Below, piece by piece: positions 1-8,686 of a stretch of 64,000 bases of DNA. Within the stretch, counting starts at the first letter, position 1. Each line of letters begins with the position of its first letter. The position numbers were made by a program, and so were the translations under genes. The notes under the pieces were generated by a model, which was given only the letters and a program-made list of their open reading frames with translations, made no database searches and had not been told where the DNA came from. Location of the stretch: positions 3,346,481 to 3,410,480 of the forward strand of contig NZ_SODP01000001.1 of the NCBI RefSeq assembly GCF_004365355.1, read 5' to 3'. Origin of the DNA: Kribbella pratensis. Its GTDB lineage: Bacteria; Actinomycetota; Actinomycetes; Propionibacteriales; Kribbellaceae.

Positions 1-552
1 GTGCTCCGAGGCGACCGTCGACGGATCAACCTTCCGGTGGGCCTTGTACTGGCCCATCGACAGGTGGACCTCGCCGATGATCAGCTCGTGCATCCGGGAC
101 AGGCGCCGGCTCCCGACCGCGGCGACGAGGGCGGTGTGGAACGAGATGTCCGCGTCGACCTGGTTCTCGAACAGGCGGTCGCGGGCGGCGTACTCGATCG
201 CGACCTGGGCCCGCGCCGCGTCGGCCGGCACCTCGCCGGTCGCGGCGAGCGCGGAGACCGCGGCCTTCTCGATCGTGATCCGGCTGAAGAACAGGTCCCG
301 GATCTCGGCCTCGTCGAGCACCGGGACGACCGCGGTCTTGTGCGCCGTACGCCGCAGCAGCCCGACCCCGGTGAGCCGCTCGAGTGCTGCCTTGGCGGTC
401 GGCCGGGCCACGTTGTACTCCGTGGCCAGCCGGACCTCCGTCAGCTTCTCCCCCTGCGGGATCTCACCGTTCACGATGCGCTTGCGGATCGACTCGTAGA
501 GTGCGTCGGTCAGCGACGACGGCCCGAGCTCCAGATGCGCTTCGCTACTCAC
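1..552 (-). CDS. GntR-family (FadR/FCD) transcriptional regulator, 3' end outside window
   Basis: 184 codons are visible from a GTG start at 552, preceded by a GAGGGG ribosome site; the C-terminus runs off the left edge. The N-terminal ~70 residues form a winged helix-turn-helix (ALYESIRKRIVNGEIPQG, then a recognition helix around VARPTAKAALERL). The rest is an all-helical FCD ligand domain with the expected metal-ligand pattern (D..FH.A). It starts 8 bp after the dehydrogenase gene upstream on the same strand, so it is probably the last visible gene of the catabolic operon and its local regulator. The effector is likely an organic acid, by analogy with FCD proteins; this is not shown by the sequence. 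Confidence 0.88.
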   Translation of the reverse strand, partial: MSSEAHLELGPSSLTDALYESIRKRIVNGEIPQGEKLTEVRLATEYNVARPTAKAALERLTGVGLLRRTAHKTAVVPVLDEAEIRDLFFSRITIEKAAVSALAATGEVPADAARAQVAIEYAARDRLFENQVDADISFHTALVAAVGSRRLSRMHELIIGEVHLSMGQYKAHRKVDPSTVASEH

Positions 553-560
553 GACACCCC

Positions 561-1475
561 TCAATACCCGTGGATCTTGTCGACTACATTGTGCAACGGA
601 TCGCCGGCGACGAACCGGCGGATGTTGTCGGCAACGATCTCGCGCGAGCGACGGAGATTGCCGTCGCTGGTGGCGCCGTTGTGTGGCGTGACGACGACGT
701 TCGGCAGCGACCAGAACGGGCTCTCCGGCGGCAACGGCTCCACGCCGTGCGCATCCAGGCCGGCGCCCGCGATCTGCCCTGTCCGCAGGGCGTCCAGCAG
801 CGCGTCGTCGTCCGCGATCCCGCCGCGCGAGATACAGATGAAGTACGCCGACGGCTTCATCCGCGCGAACGCGTCCCGGTCGAACACCCCGGCGGTCGCC
901 GGCGTCCGCGGCACCGTCACGACCACGAAGTCGGACTCCGCCAGTAGCCGGTCGAGATCGCACAGCTCGTCGACGTACGGCGACGGCTGGTCCGGGCGCC
1001 GTCGTACGCCGAGCGTCCGCATGTGGAACGCCTTCGCCTTCTGCGCAAGATCGATGCCCGAGTTGCCGAGGCCGTAGATACCGACGGTCCGCCCGGCCAG
1101 TTCGGCGTGCCGGTAGTGGTCCCAGCGGTGCTCGGCCTGCGCCCGCATCCACCGCGGTACGTCGCGGCTCAGCATGAGCATCAGCAACATCGAGTGCTCG
1201 GCCAGCGGGATCCCGCCGTTCCCGGCGCTCGACGTCAGGACGACCGGCGAGGACCGCATCTCCGGCGTGAGATCGGAGTCCACACCGGCTGACGGGCTGT
1301 GCACCCAGCGCAGCTTCGGCGCCTTCGCCAGCACGTCCGGCGACACGTGCCCGACCACCGCTTCCATCTCGCCGAAGACGTCGGCCGCATCGTCGAGCGA
1401 GTCGACGAACCGCACCTGGGTGCCCGCGGCCGCTTCGACGTACGCCGGTGATTCCTTGCCAACAACAACGATCAT
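561..1475 (-). CDS. D-isomer-specific 2-hydroxyacid dehydrogenase
   Basis: 304 aa, the usual size for the family. It interconverts a 2-hydroxyacid and a 2-oxoacid with NAD(P). The Rossmann motif GLGNSG lies at about 135-140, and the catalytic set is present as Arg217 (in SRGG), Glu246 (in GVEPLPP) and His265 (in PHNG). It sits 19 bp downstream of a tartronate-semialdehyde-reductase-like gene and 8 bp upstream of the GntR gene. With the divergent hydroxypyruvate isomerase this suggests glyoxylate/hydroxypyruvate-type chemistry. A hydroxypyruvate or glyoxylate reductase role is inference; the substrate cannot be read from sequence. Confidence 0.9.
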   Translation of the reverse strand: MIVVVGKESPAYVEAAAGTQVRFVDSLDDAADVFGEMEAVVGHVSPDVLAKAPKLRWVHSPSAGVDSDLTPEMRSSPVVLTSSAGNGGIPLAEHSMLLMLMLSRDVPRWMRAQAEHRWDHYRHAELAGRTVGIYGLGNSGIDLAQKAKAFHMRTLGVRRRPDQPSPYVDELCDLDRLLAESDFVVVTVPRTPATAGVFDRDAFARMKPSAYFICISRGGIADDDALLDALRTGQIAGAGLDAHGVEPLPPESPFWSLPNVVVTPHNGATSDGNLRRSREIVADNIRRFVAGDPLHNVVDKIHGY

Positions 1476-1494
1476 GAGGTGAGTCCTGTCGTCA

Positions 1495-2343
1495 TCACGG
1501 ACGGTCCCAGCGCAACGTCCGGTACAGCGCGGAGTGGTCCAGCTCGCCGTCGCCGTTCGCGACCGCGGCGTTCATCAACTGTTGCGTCATCGCAGTATTG
1601 GGCAGAGCGAGATCGAGCTCGGCCGCGGCCTGGATCGCCAGGCCGAGATCCTTACGGTGCAGGCGGATCCGGAACCCGGGCTCGAAGGTCTCCTCGACCA
1701 TCCGCTCGCCGTGCACCTCGAGGATCCGCGAGCTCGCGAAGCCGCCCATCAGCGCCTGGCGGACGACGGCCGGATCCGCGCCCGCCCGTTCCGCGAACAG
1801 CAGCCCCTCGGCCACCGCTTCGATGGTCAGCCCAACGATGATCTGGTTCGCGACCTTCGCGGTCTGCCCCGCGCCGGCGCCGCCGATCAACGTGATGTTC
1901 TTCCCGAGTACGTCGAAGATCGGCCGCGCCCGCTCGAACACCTCGGGCCGCCCGCCGACCATGATCGTCAGCGTCCCGTCCCGGGCGCCGAGCTCGCCGC
2001 CCGACACCGGCGCGTCGAGGTACGCGCAGCCGAGCTTCTCGATCAGCTCCGCGAACCCGATCGTCGCGGTCGGCGAAATCGAACTCATGTCGATCACCAA
2101 CGAACCCGCCTGCAGGCCCTCGGCCACCCCGGCCGGCGCGAACAGGACCGACTCGACATCAGGGGTGTCGGGCACCATCAGGATCACGATTTCGGACCGC
2201 TCGGCCACCTCCTTCGCCGAACCGCACACGAACGCATCGACGTCGGTCCGCCCGCGGTACACCGAGAGCTCGTGGCCCGCAGCAATCAAATTGTCGACCA
2301 TCGGACGACCCATGACGCCGAGGCCGATGAACCCGATCCTCAT
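1495..2343 (-). CDS. glxR: NAD(P)-dependent beta-hydroxyacid dehydrogenase (tartronate semialdehyde reductase-like)
   Basis: 282 aa member of the 3-hydroxyisobutyrate dehydrogenase superfamily. Visible are the N-terminal dinucleotide motif GLGVMG (7-12), the substrate-binding block DAPVSGG (110-116) and the catalytic Lys163 in AKVANQ. Overall it resembles 2-hydroxy-3-oxopropionate reductases (GlxR/GarR), which reduce tartronate semialdehyde to D-glycerate. The pairing with a hydroxypyruvate isomerase across the intergenic region supports this. Its start overlaps the stop of the upstream gene by 4 bp (ATGA), indicating translational coupling. The symbol is a best guess; a plain 3-hydroxyisobutyrate dehydrogenase is the alternative. 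Confidence 0.82.
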   Translation of the reverse strand: MRIGFIGLGVMGRPMVDNLIAAGHELSVYRGRTDVDAFVCGSAKEVAERSEIVILMVPDTPDVESVLFAPAGVAEGLQAGSLVIDMSSISPTATIGFAELIEKLGCAYLDAPVSGGELGARDGTLTIMVGGRPEVFERARPIFDVLGKNITLIGGAGAGQTAKVANQIIVGLTIEAVAEGLLFAERAGADPAVVRQALMGGFASSRILEVHGERMVEETFEPGFRIRLHRKDLGLAIQAAAELDLALPNTAMTQQLMNAAVANGDGELDHSALYRTLRWDRP

Positions 2344-4382
2344 ACCTCACTCCAATCCACGTGCACGACTTCGAGTAGTCCCACAGTCGGGATCACGACT
2401 TCCACCCGGCCGCCGACCACGGTCGGCTTCACGTCCGTCCCGGCCACCAGCAGCCGGACCTTCACCCGATCCGTGGGTACGGCGATCGACACGGTCTGCG
2501 GCGGCAACGGCAAGGTCTGCCGGATCGGTCCACGCATCGCCATCGGGTTCGTAAGGTTGACGAGGGCAACGGCCGCGCCGGCATCACCCTTGTAGACGGC
2601 AACATCTACCAGCCCAGCGCCATCGACCCGCACGTCCGGCGTCTTCCCGAGCGCCCACGAGACGGCGTTCGCGATCAGCCGCCCGTGGTCGGACTGCAGC
2701 GCCTCCCAGAACAGCGCACCGAGGTTGAACGCGAAGTACACCGTCCGGCCACCGGCGGCGTTCTCCGTGCAGACCACCGCGGGGTTGTCCGGAGCCTCCC
2801 GCTGATAGACCTCCTCCATCGGCAGATCCGGGAAGTCCGGAATGAACCGGAACGGCGCCACCGCGCCCGACTCGACGCCGATGATGTGGGACCCGCCAAT
2901 GATCCGGTTCGCACCCTCGAACCCGGCGTTCAGCGGGTGCGCATCCATCAACGCGATGTAGTTGTTCTGCACCGGCCGGCTCTTGCCGGTCAGCCGGACC
3001 GCGAGTACGTCGGCAAGCCCGAAGTCGGAGCGAGCCGCCCCGTGCTCGTCGTACAACGAGCTTTGGTACGCCGCCACGAGCGACCCGCCGCCCTCGACGT
3101 ACGCGCGCAACATCGCACACTGCTCGTCGCTCAACTGTTCCGCATTCGGGAGTACGACGACCTTGAACGCACGCAGCCGGTCCAGCGTCATGACCTGGTC
3201 GGAGACGAACTCGAACGGGATCCGTGCCTCGACCAGCGCCTGGTAGAAGCCGTCCTCGTGATCGTTGTCCCCGGCCCGCAATTGCCCGCTCCGGCTCGCG
3301 TCGAGCAACGCGACCTCGGCGGTGATCCGCAGGTCACGCAGGACTGGTTCGACCGTCGCGTGCAGGTTGAACGCCTCGACAACCGGCTGGACCCAGCGCT
3401 GGTCCTGGATGGTCGCGTTGAATTTCGTGAACCACGGCAGGGCACCCTGCGCGAACCCGTCGACGATCCAGGTCTTCGTCTCCTCGGTGGGGGCGACCGA
3501 GTCCTTCCACCGGTATTTGTGTTCCGGCCCGACCGAGGTGATCAGCTGCACCGGCCGGTCCGGGTACACCCCGCGGTTGCGCTTGCCGCTCCGGCCGGCG
3601 GCCCACGGCGCCTCGATCCCGTGCCGCCCTTGTTTGTCGACGATGAACAGCGGCGAGACTGGTTCGACCAGATCGCGGGCCAGGTCGCGCGCCGCGAGCG
3701 CGCCCAGGTTGGGCACGAATCGCGCGTGCGACCGGAGATCCCGGACGGCCTGGTCCCAGATCCCGACCAACTCACCCAATCGCCTGTGCCGCCACGCGAC
3801 GTACTCCGGCCAGCCGTCGCCATGCTCCTCGACCGGCAACTCGAGACCGCACTCGTCGCGGAACGACTTGCGCGCGCCCTCGCTGTAGGAGATCCCGGCG
3901 TACCCCTCCCAGCGATTCGCGAAGACCGCGTCCACGTCGTACTCGCGGACGATCTCGCGGATCACCTCGGTGAGGAATTCCCGGTGGTACGACGTGAACG
4001 CGCAGGTCAGCCAGACGCCTGGGTACGCCCAATGCTCGATCGGATTGCCGGCCCGGTCCCTGGCCAGCCATTCGGGGTGGGCCTCGGCTGCGTCGGCGTG
4101 GATCGCGTGCGGGTCGACGCGTGCCATGACGGTCATGCCGAGACCGCGGGCGCCGTCGACGAGCGTGCCGAACGGGTCGGTGTCGGCGAGGTATCTGCTG
4201 CGGTAGTGGTACTCGAGCTGTGTGGGGTAGTAGGCGATGTACCCGCCGGCGCTGATGCAGGTCGCGTTCGACTTGCTGTCGCGCATCAGGCGCAGCCAGA
4301 AGTCCGCGTCGAAGTGGGCTGGATCGTCCTCGGCCAACGTGATCTGGGCCCAGCGGGTCGCGGTCCGAGGCCAGGCATCCAT
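2340..4382 (-). CDS. GH42/alpha-amylase-like TIM-barrel protein with beta-galactosidase trimerization-type domain
   Basis: 680 aa, no signal peptide, so probably cytoplasmic. Residues ~1-370 look like a (beta/alpha)8 glycosidase-type barrel (AYYPTQLEYHYRS, TVMARVDPHAIH, VDAVFANRWEG). Residues ~380-590 resemble the Rossmann-like trimerization domain of GH42 beta-galactosidases (VVVLPNAEQLSDEQ, YVEGGGSLVAAY, GRTVYFAFNLG), followed by a small beta domain. Proteins of this build are often annotated only as hypothetical or beta-galactosidase-like and few are characterised. It is the first gene of the leftward operon and shares a divergent promoter region with the hydroxypyruvate isomerase. The substrate is unknown. 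Confidence 0.75.
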   Translation of the reverse strand: MDAWPRTATRWAQITLAEDDPAHFDADFWLRLMRDSKSNATCISAGGYIAYYPTQLEYHYRSRYLADTDPFGTLVDGARGLGMTVMARVDPHAIHADAAEAHPEWLARDRAGNPIEHWAYPGVWLTCAFTSYHREFLTEVIREIVREYDVDAVFANRWEGYAGISYSEGARKSFRDECGLELPVEEHGDGWPEYVAWRHRRLGELVGIWDQAVRDLRSHARFVPNLGALAARDLARDLVEPVSPLFIVDKQGRHGIEAPWAAGRSGKRNRGVYPDRPVQLITSVGPEHKYRWKDSVAPTEETKTWIVDGFAQGALPWFTKFNATIQDQRWVQPVVEAFNLHATVEPVLRDLRITAEVALLDASRSGQLRAGDNDHEDGFYQALVEARIPFEFVSDQVMTLDRLRAFKVVVLPNAEQLSDEQCAMLRAYVEGGGSLVAAYQSSLYDEHGAARSDFGLADVLAVRLTGKSRPVQNNYIALMDAHPLNAGFEGANRIIGGSHIIGVESGAVAPFRFIPDFPDLPMEEVYQREAPDNPAVVCTENAAGGRTVYFAFNLGALFWEALQSDHGRLIANAVSWALGKTPDVRVDGAGLVDVAVYKGDAGAAVALVNLTNPMAMRGPIRQTLPLPPQTVSIAVPTDRVKVRLLVAGTDVKPTVVGGRVEVVIPTVGLLEVVHVDWSEV

Positions 4383-4391
4383 AGGACGAAA

Positions 4392-4402
4392 TTGTTAGAC
4401 AA
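4392..4402. promoter_or_regulatory. Candidate GntR (FCD) operator in divergent promoter region
   Basis: TTGTTAGACAA is a perfect inverted repeat (TTGT-N3-ACAA). It lies in the 60-bp gap between two divergent catabolic genes. FadR/LldR-type GntR proteins bind similar TTGT/ACAA or TGGT/ACCA palindromes, so the GntR encoded at the end of the leftward operon is the obvious candidate. The site is seen directly; the binding is inference. Confidence 0.45.
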
Positions 4403-4429
4403 GAATGCACGACTGGCAAGTGCTGGTGT

Positions 4430-4435
4430 TAGCCT
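4430..4435 (+). promoter_or_regulatory. -10 box TAGCCT for a probably leaderless transcript
   Basis: TAGCCT lies exactly 7 nt before the ATG at 4443 and no purine-rich ribosome site is present. This spacing fits the actinobacterial TANNNT rule for leaderless genes, where transcription starts at the A of ATG. Confidence 0.5.
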
Positions 4436-4442
4436 GCGAGAC

Positions 4443-5237
4443 ATGGAGTATCGCGGGCACGAGCTGAGCGCGAACGTATCGATGCTGTTCACCGAGCTGC
4501 CGTATCCGGAGCGGTTCGCCGCGGCCGCAACGGCCGGCTTTCGGGTCGTGGAGTCCTGGTGGCCGTTCGCGGTACCCGATCCGTCGGCGAGCGAGATCGA
4601 CGACTTCGTGCGGCTCGTTTCCGCGAGCGGTGTCTCGCTGGGGGCGTTGAACTTCTACGGCGGGGACATCGCGGGCGGCGAGCGTGGGGTCGCGTCGCAT
4701 CCGGATCGGCAGGAGCAGCTCGCGGCCAACGTGTCGGCGATGGTCGGCATCGCCGAGCGAACCGGATGCCGGTTGTTCAACCTGCTCTACGGCCAGCTCG
4801 ACGACCGCTGGTCCCCGGACGAGCAGGCGAAGACGGCCTTGGATGCCATCCGTTCTGCGGCTGCGGATGTCGGCGCTGTGGGCGGGACGGTGTTGATCGA
4901 GCCGCTGGCCGAGGGCCTGAACGGCCGCTATCCGCTGCTCACCGCGGACGACGTACTTCGAGTGATTGCCGCAGTGCAGGATGTCGACAATCTGTCGATG
5001 CTGTTCGACACCTTCCATCTGGGCAGCAACGGCGTCGATCTACTCGCCACGGCGGCCTCGGTGCCCGTCGCTCACATCCAGCTCGCCGACAGCCCGGGCC
5101 GTGGCGAACCCGGATCCGGATCGCTACCGATCGCCGCGACGCTCGATGCGTTGAAGGCGACCGGCTACCAGGGCGTCGCGGCCTGCGAGTACAAGCCGAC
5201 GACGGACACTCTCACCAGTCTGGCGTGGCTCGACTAG
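4443..5237 (+). CDS. hyi: Hydroxypyruvate isomerase (AP endonuclease 2-type TIM barrel)
   Basis: 264 aa, matching Hyi length (~260). It should interconvert hydroxypyruvate and tartronate semialdehyde. The two metal-binding/catalytic acids of the family are visible: Glu153 in VLIEPL and Glu249 in ACEYKP. The block MLFDTFHLG and the ending YQGVAACEYKP are typical of Hyi. The ATG at 4443 was chosen because it aligns with the family N-terminus (SANVSMLFTELP) and has a -10 box 7 nt upstream. The gene is transcribed divergently from the glxR-like operon, so the two together could form a glyoxylate/glycerate branch. Its last 26 bp overlap the convergent LysR gene. Confidence 0.88.
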   Translation: MEYRGHELSANVSMLFTELPYPERFAAAATAGFRVVESWWPFAVPDPSASEIDDFVRLVSASGVSLGALNFYGGDIAGGERGVASHPDRQEQLAANVSAMVGIAERTGCRLFNLLYGQLDDRWSPDEQAKTALDAIRSAAADVGAVGGTVLIEPLAEGLNGRYPLLTADDVLRVIAAVQDVDNLSMLFDTFHLGSNGVDLLATAASVPVAHIQLADSPGRGEPGSGSLPIAATLDALKATGYQGVAACEYKPTTDTLTSLAWLD

Positions 5238-6126
5238 CGGCCTGCGTCAGCGCATCCACAACCGCTGCTACCGCAGGCGTTCTGGTACGCCGGGTCAGCA
5301 GGAAGACCGCTCGTCCGACAGCGCCTTCGGCGGGCAGCCGTACGGCGACACCCGGCGCGCCCTGGCCGATCACCAGATCCGGGAGCAGGGCGCCGGCACC
5401 CGTCGTACGGACGAGTTCGAGCAGGATCAGGAAGTCGTCGGAGCTGTAGCGCAGATCGGGCTCGAACCCGCCGAGCTCGCGGCACACGCGGACGTGCATC
5501 TCGCGATGACCTGTCCCTGGTTGGCAAGCCGCCCACGGCAGGTCGGCGAGCTCAGCGATCGGGACCCGCTGGGCCGCGGCCGACGGATGGTCTTCGGGGA
5601 GGACGACGAGGATGTGTTCGCGGAGCAGGTGCTCGCGCTGGAGATCCGTGTGGACGGCGCGCGGCTGGCCGTCGTACTCATCGCCGACCATCACGTCCAG
5701 TTGCTGCAGCCGGAGCGCGGGCGCGGCCTGTTCGACCTCGATCTCGGCGGCCTCGACGCGAATGTCCGGGTACGTGGCGGCGAGGCTGCGGATCGCCGGC
5801 GCGACGATGCGGATGAAGGCGAACTGGAACGCCCCGATCCGAACGATCCCGGCGACTCGACCCGCGGCAACTGCGGCCAACTCGGCCTCAGCCGCCTCGA
5901 CGCCATCGAGCAGCGTGGTCGCGTGCCGGACCAGGACCTGACCCGCGGCGGTGAGCCTCACGTTGCGGCCGACCCGTTCGAGCAAGGGCGTGCCGGCCTC
6001 GCGCTCCAGGACGGCCAACTGTTGGGAGATCGCGCTGGGTGAGTACCCGAGCGCCCGGGCCGCTCCGTGAACCGTGCCGCGCCCGTGGACCTCGCGCAGC
6101 AGGCGCAGCCGGTGCAGATCGATCAT
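5212..6126 (-). CDS. LysR-family transcriptional regulator
   Basis: 304 aa, standard LysR length. An N-terminal winged helix (MIDLHRLRLLREVHGRGT, recognition helix SPSAISQQLAVLE) is followed by a periplasmic-binding-type effector domain from about residue 90. It is divergent from the EamA exporter with 78 bp between the starts. LysR regulators commonly control such divergent neighbours, so it probably controls the exporter and itself. The effector is unknown. The 3' end overlaps hyi on the other strand by 26 bp. Confidence 0.9.
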   Translation of the reverse strand: MIDLHRLRLLREVHGRGTVHGAARALGYSPSAISQQLAVLEREAGTPLLERVGRNVRLTAAGQVLVRHATTLLDGVEAAEAELAAVAAGRVAGIVRIGAFQFAFIRIVAPAIRSLAATYPDIRVEAAEIEVEQAAPALRLQQLDVMVGDEYDGQPRAVHTDLQREHLLREHILVVLPEDHPSAAAQRVPIAELADLPWAACQPGTGHREMHVRVCRELGGFEPDLRYSSDDFLILLELVRTTGAGALLPDLVIGQGAPGVAVRLPAEGAVGRAVFLLTRRTRTPAVAAVVDALTQAASRATPDW

Positions 6127-6204
6127 TCGTTCAGCTTAGCTTCACGATGCTGTCCGCGAAGCCGCGATGGACGTGAACGGTCTACTGGTCGGACCATCGA
6201 TGTC

Positions 6205-7092
6205 GTGGGACGCCTCTTCTGTCTTCTTTCCGCCGCCGCCTTCGGAGTCGTGGCCGTGTTCGGCAAGCTCGCGTACGACGCGGGCGTATCCGTCGATGCG
6301 CTGTTGCTCGTCCGGTTCGGCCTGGCCGGCGGGCTGCTGCTGATCGTCGCGCTCGCCCGCGGTTCACTGCGCAACCTGCCGCGCCGGGCAGCGCTGACCG
6401 GATTGGGCATGGGTGTGTTCGGCTATGCAGCGCAGTCCGGTCTGTACTTCTCTGCGCTCGCCCGACTCGATGCGTCACTGGTCGCCCTGATCCTGTACCT
6501 GTACCCGATCCTGGTCATGGTCGCGGCGATCGCGCTGCGACGGGAGCAGGCATCCCGCCGGCGCGTGTGGGCGTTGGCGATCGCGTTGATCGGGATCGGG
6601 TTGGTGCTGAGCGGAGCGCTTTCCGGGCAGTTCGACCTGCTGGGTGTGCTGCTGGCGTTGGGTGCACCCATCGTCTACACCGGGTACATCCTCGTCGGCG
6701 ATTCGCTGACGGCCGACGTACCGCCGCTGGCGTTGACTGCGCTGGTGTGCATAGGGGCCTTCGGCACCTTTCTTGTTCTCGGACTTTTCCGGGGCATCGA
6801 GCTGAACTTCGCGCCCATCGGCTGGCTGTGGCTGGCGGCGGTGGCGTTGATCAGCACGGTCGCGGCGATCCTGCTGTTCTTCGCCGGGATGGCGCGGGTC
6901 GGTCCGTCGGTCGCGTCGATCCTGTCGATCTTCGAGCCGGTGGTGACGGTTGCTGCGGCGGCTGTGGTGTTCGGTGAACAGCTCAGCGCTACCCAATGGA
7001 TCGGCGGGGCGTTGGTGCTCTCCGCCGTACTCATCGTGCAGTGGCGACCGCGATCGTTGCTTTCGCGGACCTCACCGGAGGCGGCGGTATGA
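6205..7092 (+). CDS. EamA/DMT-family transporter
   Basis: 295 aa from GTG 6205, with ten hydrophobic segments arranged as two repeats of five, as in the drug/metabolite transporter superfamily (first repeat LFCLLSAAAFGVVAVFGKL, second ending at WIGGALVLSAVLIVQW). It is an integral inner-membrane exporter of a small metabolite; the substrate is unknown. The start was chosen because the first transmembrane helix begins just after it. The longer open frame back to 6067 runs through the LysR gene and is not credible. It lies next to the divergent LysR gene. Confidence 0.85.
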   Translation: MGRLFCLLSAAAFGVVAVFGKLAYDAGVSVDALLLVRFGLAGGLLLIVALARGSLRNLPRRAALTGLGMGVFGYAAQSGLYFSALARLDASLVALILYLYPILVMVAAIALRREQASRRRVWALAIALIGIGLVLSGALSGQFDLLGVLLALGAPIVYTGYILVGDSLTADVPPLALTALVCIGAFGTFLVLGLFRGIELNFAPIGWLWLAAVALISTVAAILLFFAGMARVGPSVASILSIFEPVVTVAAAAVVFGEQLSATQWIGGALVLSAVLIVQWRPRSLLSRTSPEAAV

Positions 7093-7101
7093 GCCGGATC
7101 T

Positions 7102-7869
7102 TCAAACGGCGCGGGGCTTGATCGCGCTCACTGCGTACATCGTCAGTGACATGTGGAACGCGCCGCGATCGGCTGCTTCGCCAAGGGTTTGTGCGAAGGC
7201 TTCGGCCTCTTCGGCCGTGATGACGCCGGCCTGCAGCGAGGTCAGGTGCATCATGCCGACGAACCCTTGCCGGGCGCCTTCCTGTGGCTCGAGCCACGTC
7301 GCTGCGGTCTCCCCGGTGATCTCGAGGCCGGCCTCGGCGAGTAGGCCGCGAAGTTGGCGGCCGGAGTACGGGTTCGCGGATTCGCGGAGGAAGTAGCCGA
7401 CCATCCGCTGCAGTACGTCGGGATCCGCCGGGTGGATGATCGCCGTACCCCAGTCCGTGTCGATGAGCACGATCCGGCCGCCAGGCCGCAGTACTCGTGC
7501 CATCTCTTCCACGACCGCGGCGGGATCGTCGACGTGTTGGAGGACTCGCTCCGAGCGCAGTACGTCGACAGACTCGTCCTCGAAGGGCAGCGCCTCGGCG
7601 TGACCGTCGACGTACTCGACGTCCGCGCCGGCCGCCCGGCGTACCGCCTCGGCTCGCAGACCAGGACTCGGCTCAACCCCGACTGCTCTGGCGCCCAGCT
7701 CGTGGAGCGCGACCACGTCCTCGCCGGTCCCCGAGCCGACGTCGACCGCCGTCTCCCCCGCGGTCGGCGCGAGCTGGTCGAGTGCCCACGCTTTCAACGT
7801 GCGTACGGCGGGCCGGCCAGCCATCTGGTCCAGCACGAACGCCTGCCGGTCGATGTTCTGGTCGGCCAC
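7102..7869 (-). CDS. SAM-dependent class I methyltransferase
   Basis: 255 aa from GTG 7869. The SAM-binding signature VDVGSGTGEDV is at about 42-52, followed by motif II-like acids (VGVEPSPGL) and post-I block DVLRSERVLQHVDDP; this is the Methyltransf_11/25 fold, with an unknown small-molecule acceptor. The GTG has only a weak ribosome site. An ATG at 7937 with a strong site (GGGGGAGATCAGT) opens in a different frame (MTDSEAPGGAG) and would join this frame if one base were added in the G/C-rich run near 7904-7920. The natural protein may therefore be about 23 residues longer. Confidence 0.85.
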   Translation of the reverse strand: MADQNIDRQAFVLDQMAGRPAVRTLKAWALDQLAPTAGETAVDVGSGTGEDVVALHELGARAVGVEPSPGLRAEAVRRAAGADVEYVDGHAEALPFEDESVDVLRSERVLQHVDDPAAVVEEMARVLRPGGRIVLIDTDWGTAIIHPADPDVLQRMVGYFLRESANPYSGRQLRGLLAEAGLEITGETAATWLEPQEGARQGFVGMMHLTSLQAGVITAEEAEAFAQTLGEAADRGAFHMSLTMYAVSAIKPRAV

Positions 7870-7987
7870 GTGCGCGGCCCGGAAACTGCCGCGCTCGGTG
7901 ACGAACCCGCCCCGCCCGGCGCTTCGGAATCGGTCATACTGATCTCCCCCTTCAGTAGGCCGAGCGTAGCGCCGGCCGGGGCCGGTC

Positions 7988-8686
7988 TCATGGCAGCGGC
8001 TGCCACTCGTCGTCGCGCATCCGGAGAATCGCCCACCCCACCGCGGCGAATCCGGCGGCCTCCAGACCCCAGCCGACCAGGTCGAGCGTGTGGCTGCTGA
8101 CGATGACCGCGGCCACGAAGTGGATCGGCTGCGAGACGAGCACGGCGATCGCGGCCCAACGCGGCCCGACGTGGGAGCGCCACATCGCGATGCCGAGCAG
8201 GATCGTGCCGAACACGTGACCGATCACGAAGACGAACCCGGCCAGGTTCATCGAGCCGTGGGTGACGTCGGCGGCCTTCGCGATCGACGCCGGATCGAGC
8301 CCCGCCGTACCCGCGGACCAGGTGAACACATCGCTCGCCGCGGTCCAGGGCAGGGACAGGTACCCCGCGATCATCAAGACGACCGCGACCGCGGTCAGCC
8401 ACGGCGTACTGCGGCGCGTCAGCCGGCCGACGAAGTACACGCCGGGTACCAGGGTCAGGAACGCGATGTAGCCGAGCCACAGCACGAACGAACTGCGATC
8501 GAGATTGCCGACAATCTTGTTGACGATGGTCGGCACGTCGTCGGTCGTGTTGTAGGGCAGGAAATACCGCAGCAACGCCACCGCTGCTGGGCCGATCGGA
8601 AGGATCAGGGCGGCCGTCCATCGCCACAGCGGGCGGATGTCTGCGTGCGTCGTAGGCGTCGCCTTTTGCATCGGGATCTGCGTCAT
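7988..8686 (-). CDS. Integral membrane protein of unknown function
   Basis: 232 aa with about six hydrophobic helices (for example WTAALILPIGPAAVALL, WLGYIAFLTLVPGVYFV, WLTAVAVVLMIAGYLSL, IGHVFGTILLGIAMW) and charged ends (DDEWQPLP at the C-terminus). No family recognised. Its ATG overlaps the stop of the upstream small membrane protein gene by 4 bp, so the two are translated as a pair. Confidence 0.75.
   Translation of the reverse strand: MTQIPMQKATPTTHADIRPLWRWTAALILPIGPAAVALLRYFLPYNTTDDVPTIVNKIVGNLDRSSFVLWLGYIAFLTLVPGVYFVGRLTRRSTPWLTAVAVVLMIAGYLSLPWTAASDVFTWSAGTAGLDPASIAKAADVTHGSMNLAGFVFVIGHVFGTILLGIAMWRSHVGPRWAAIAVLVSQPIHFVAAVIVSSHTLDLVGWGLEAAGFAAVGWAILRMRDDEWQPLP

Noticed and set aside
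2685..5237. 850-codon plus-strand open frame
   Set aside because: Its first ~585 codons are antisense to the GH42-like gene and have no recognisable domain. Only the part from ATG 4443 is a real gene (hyi).
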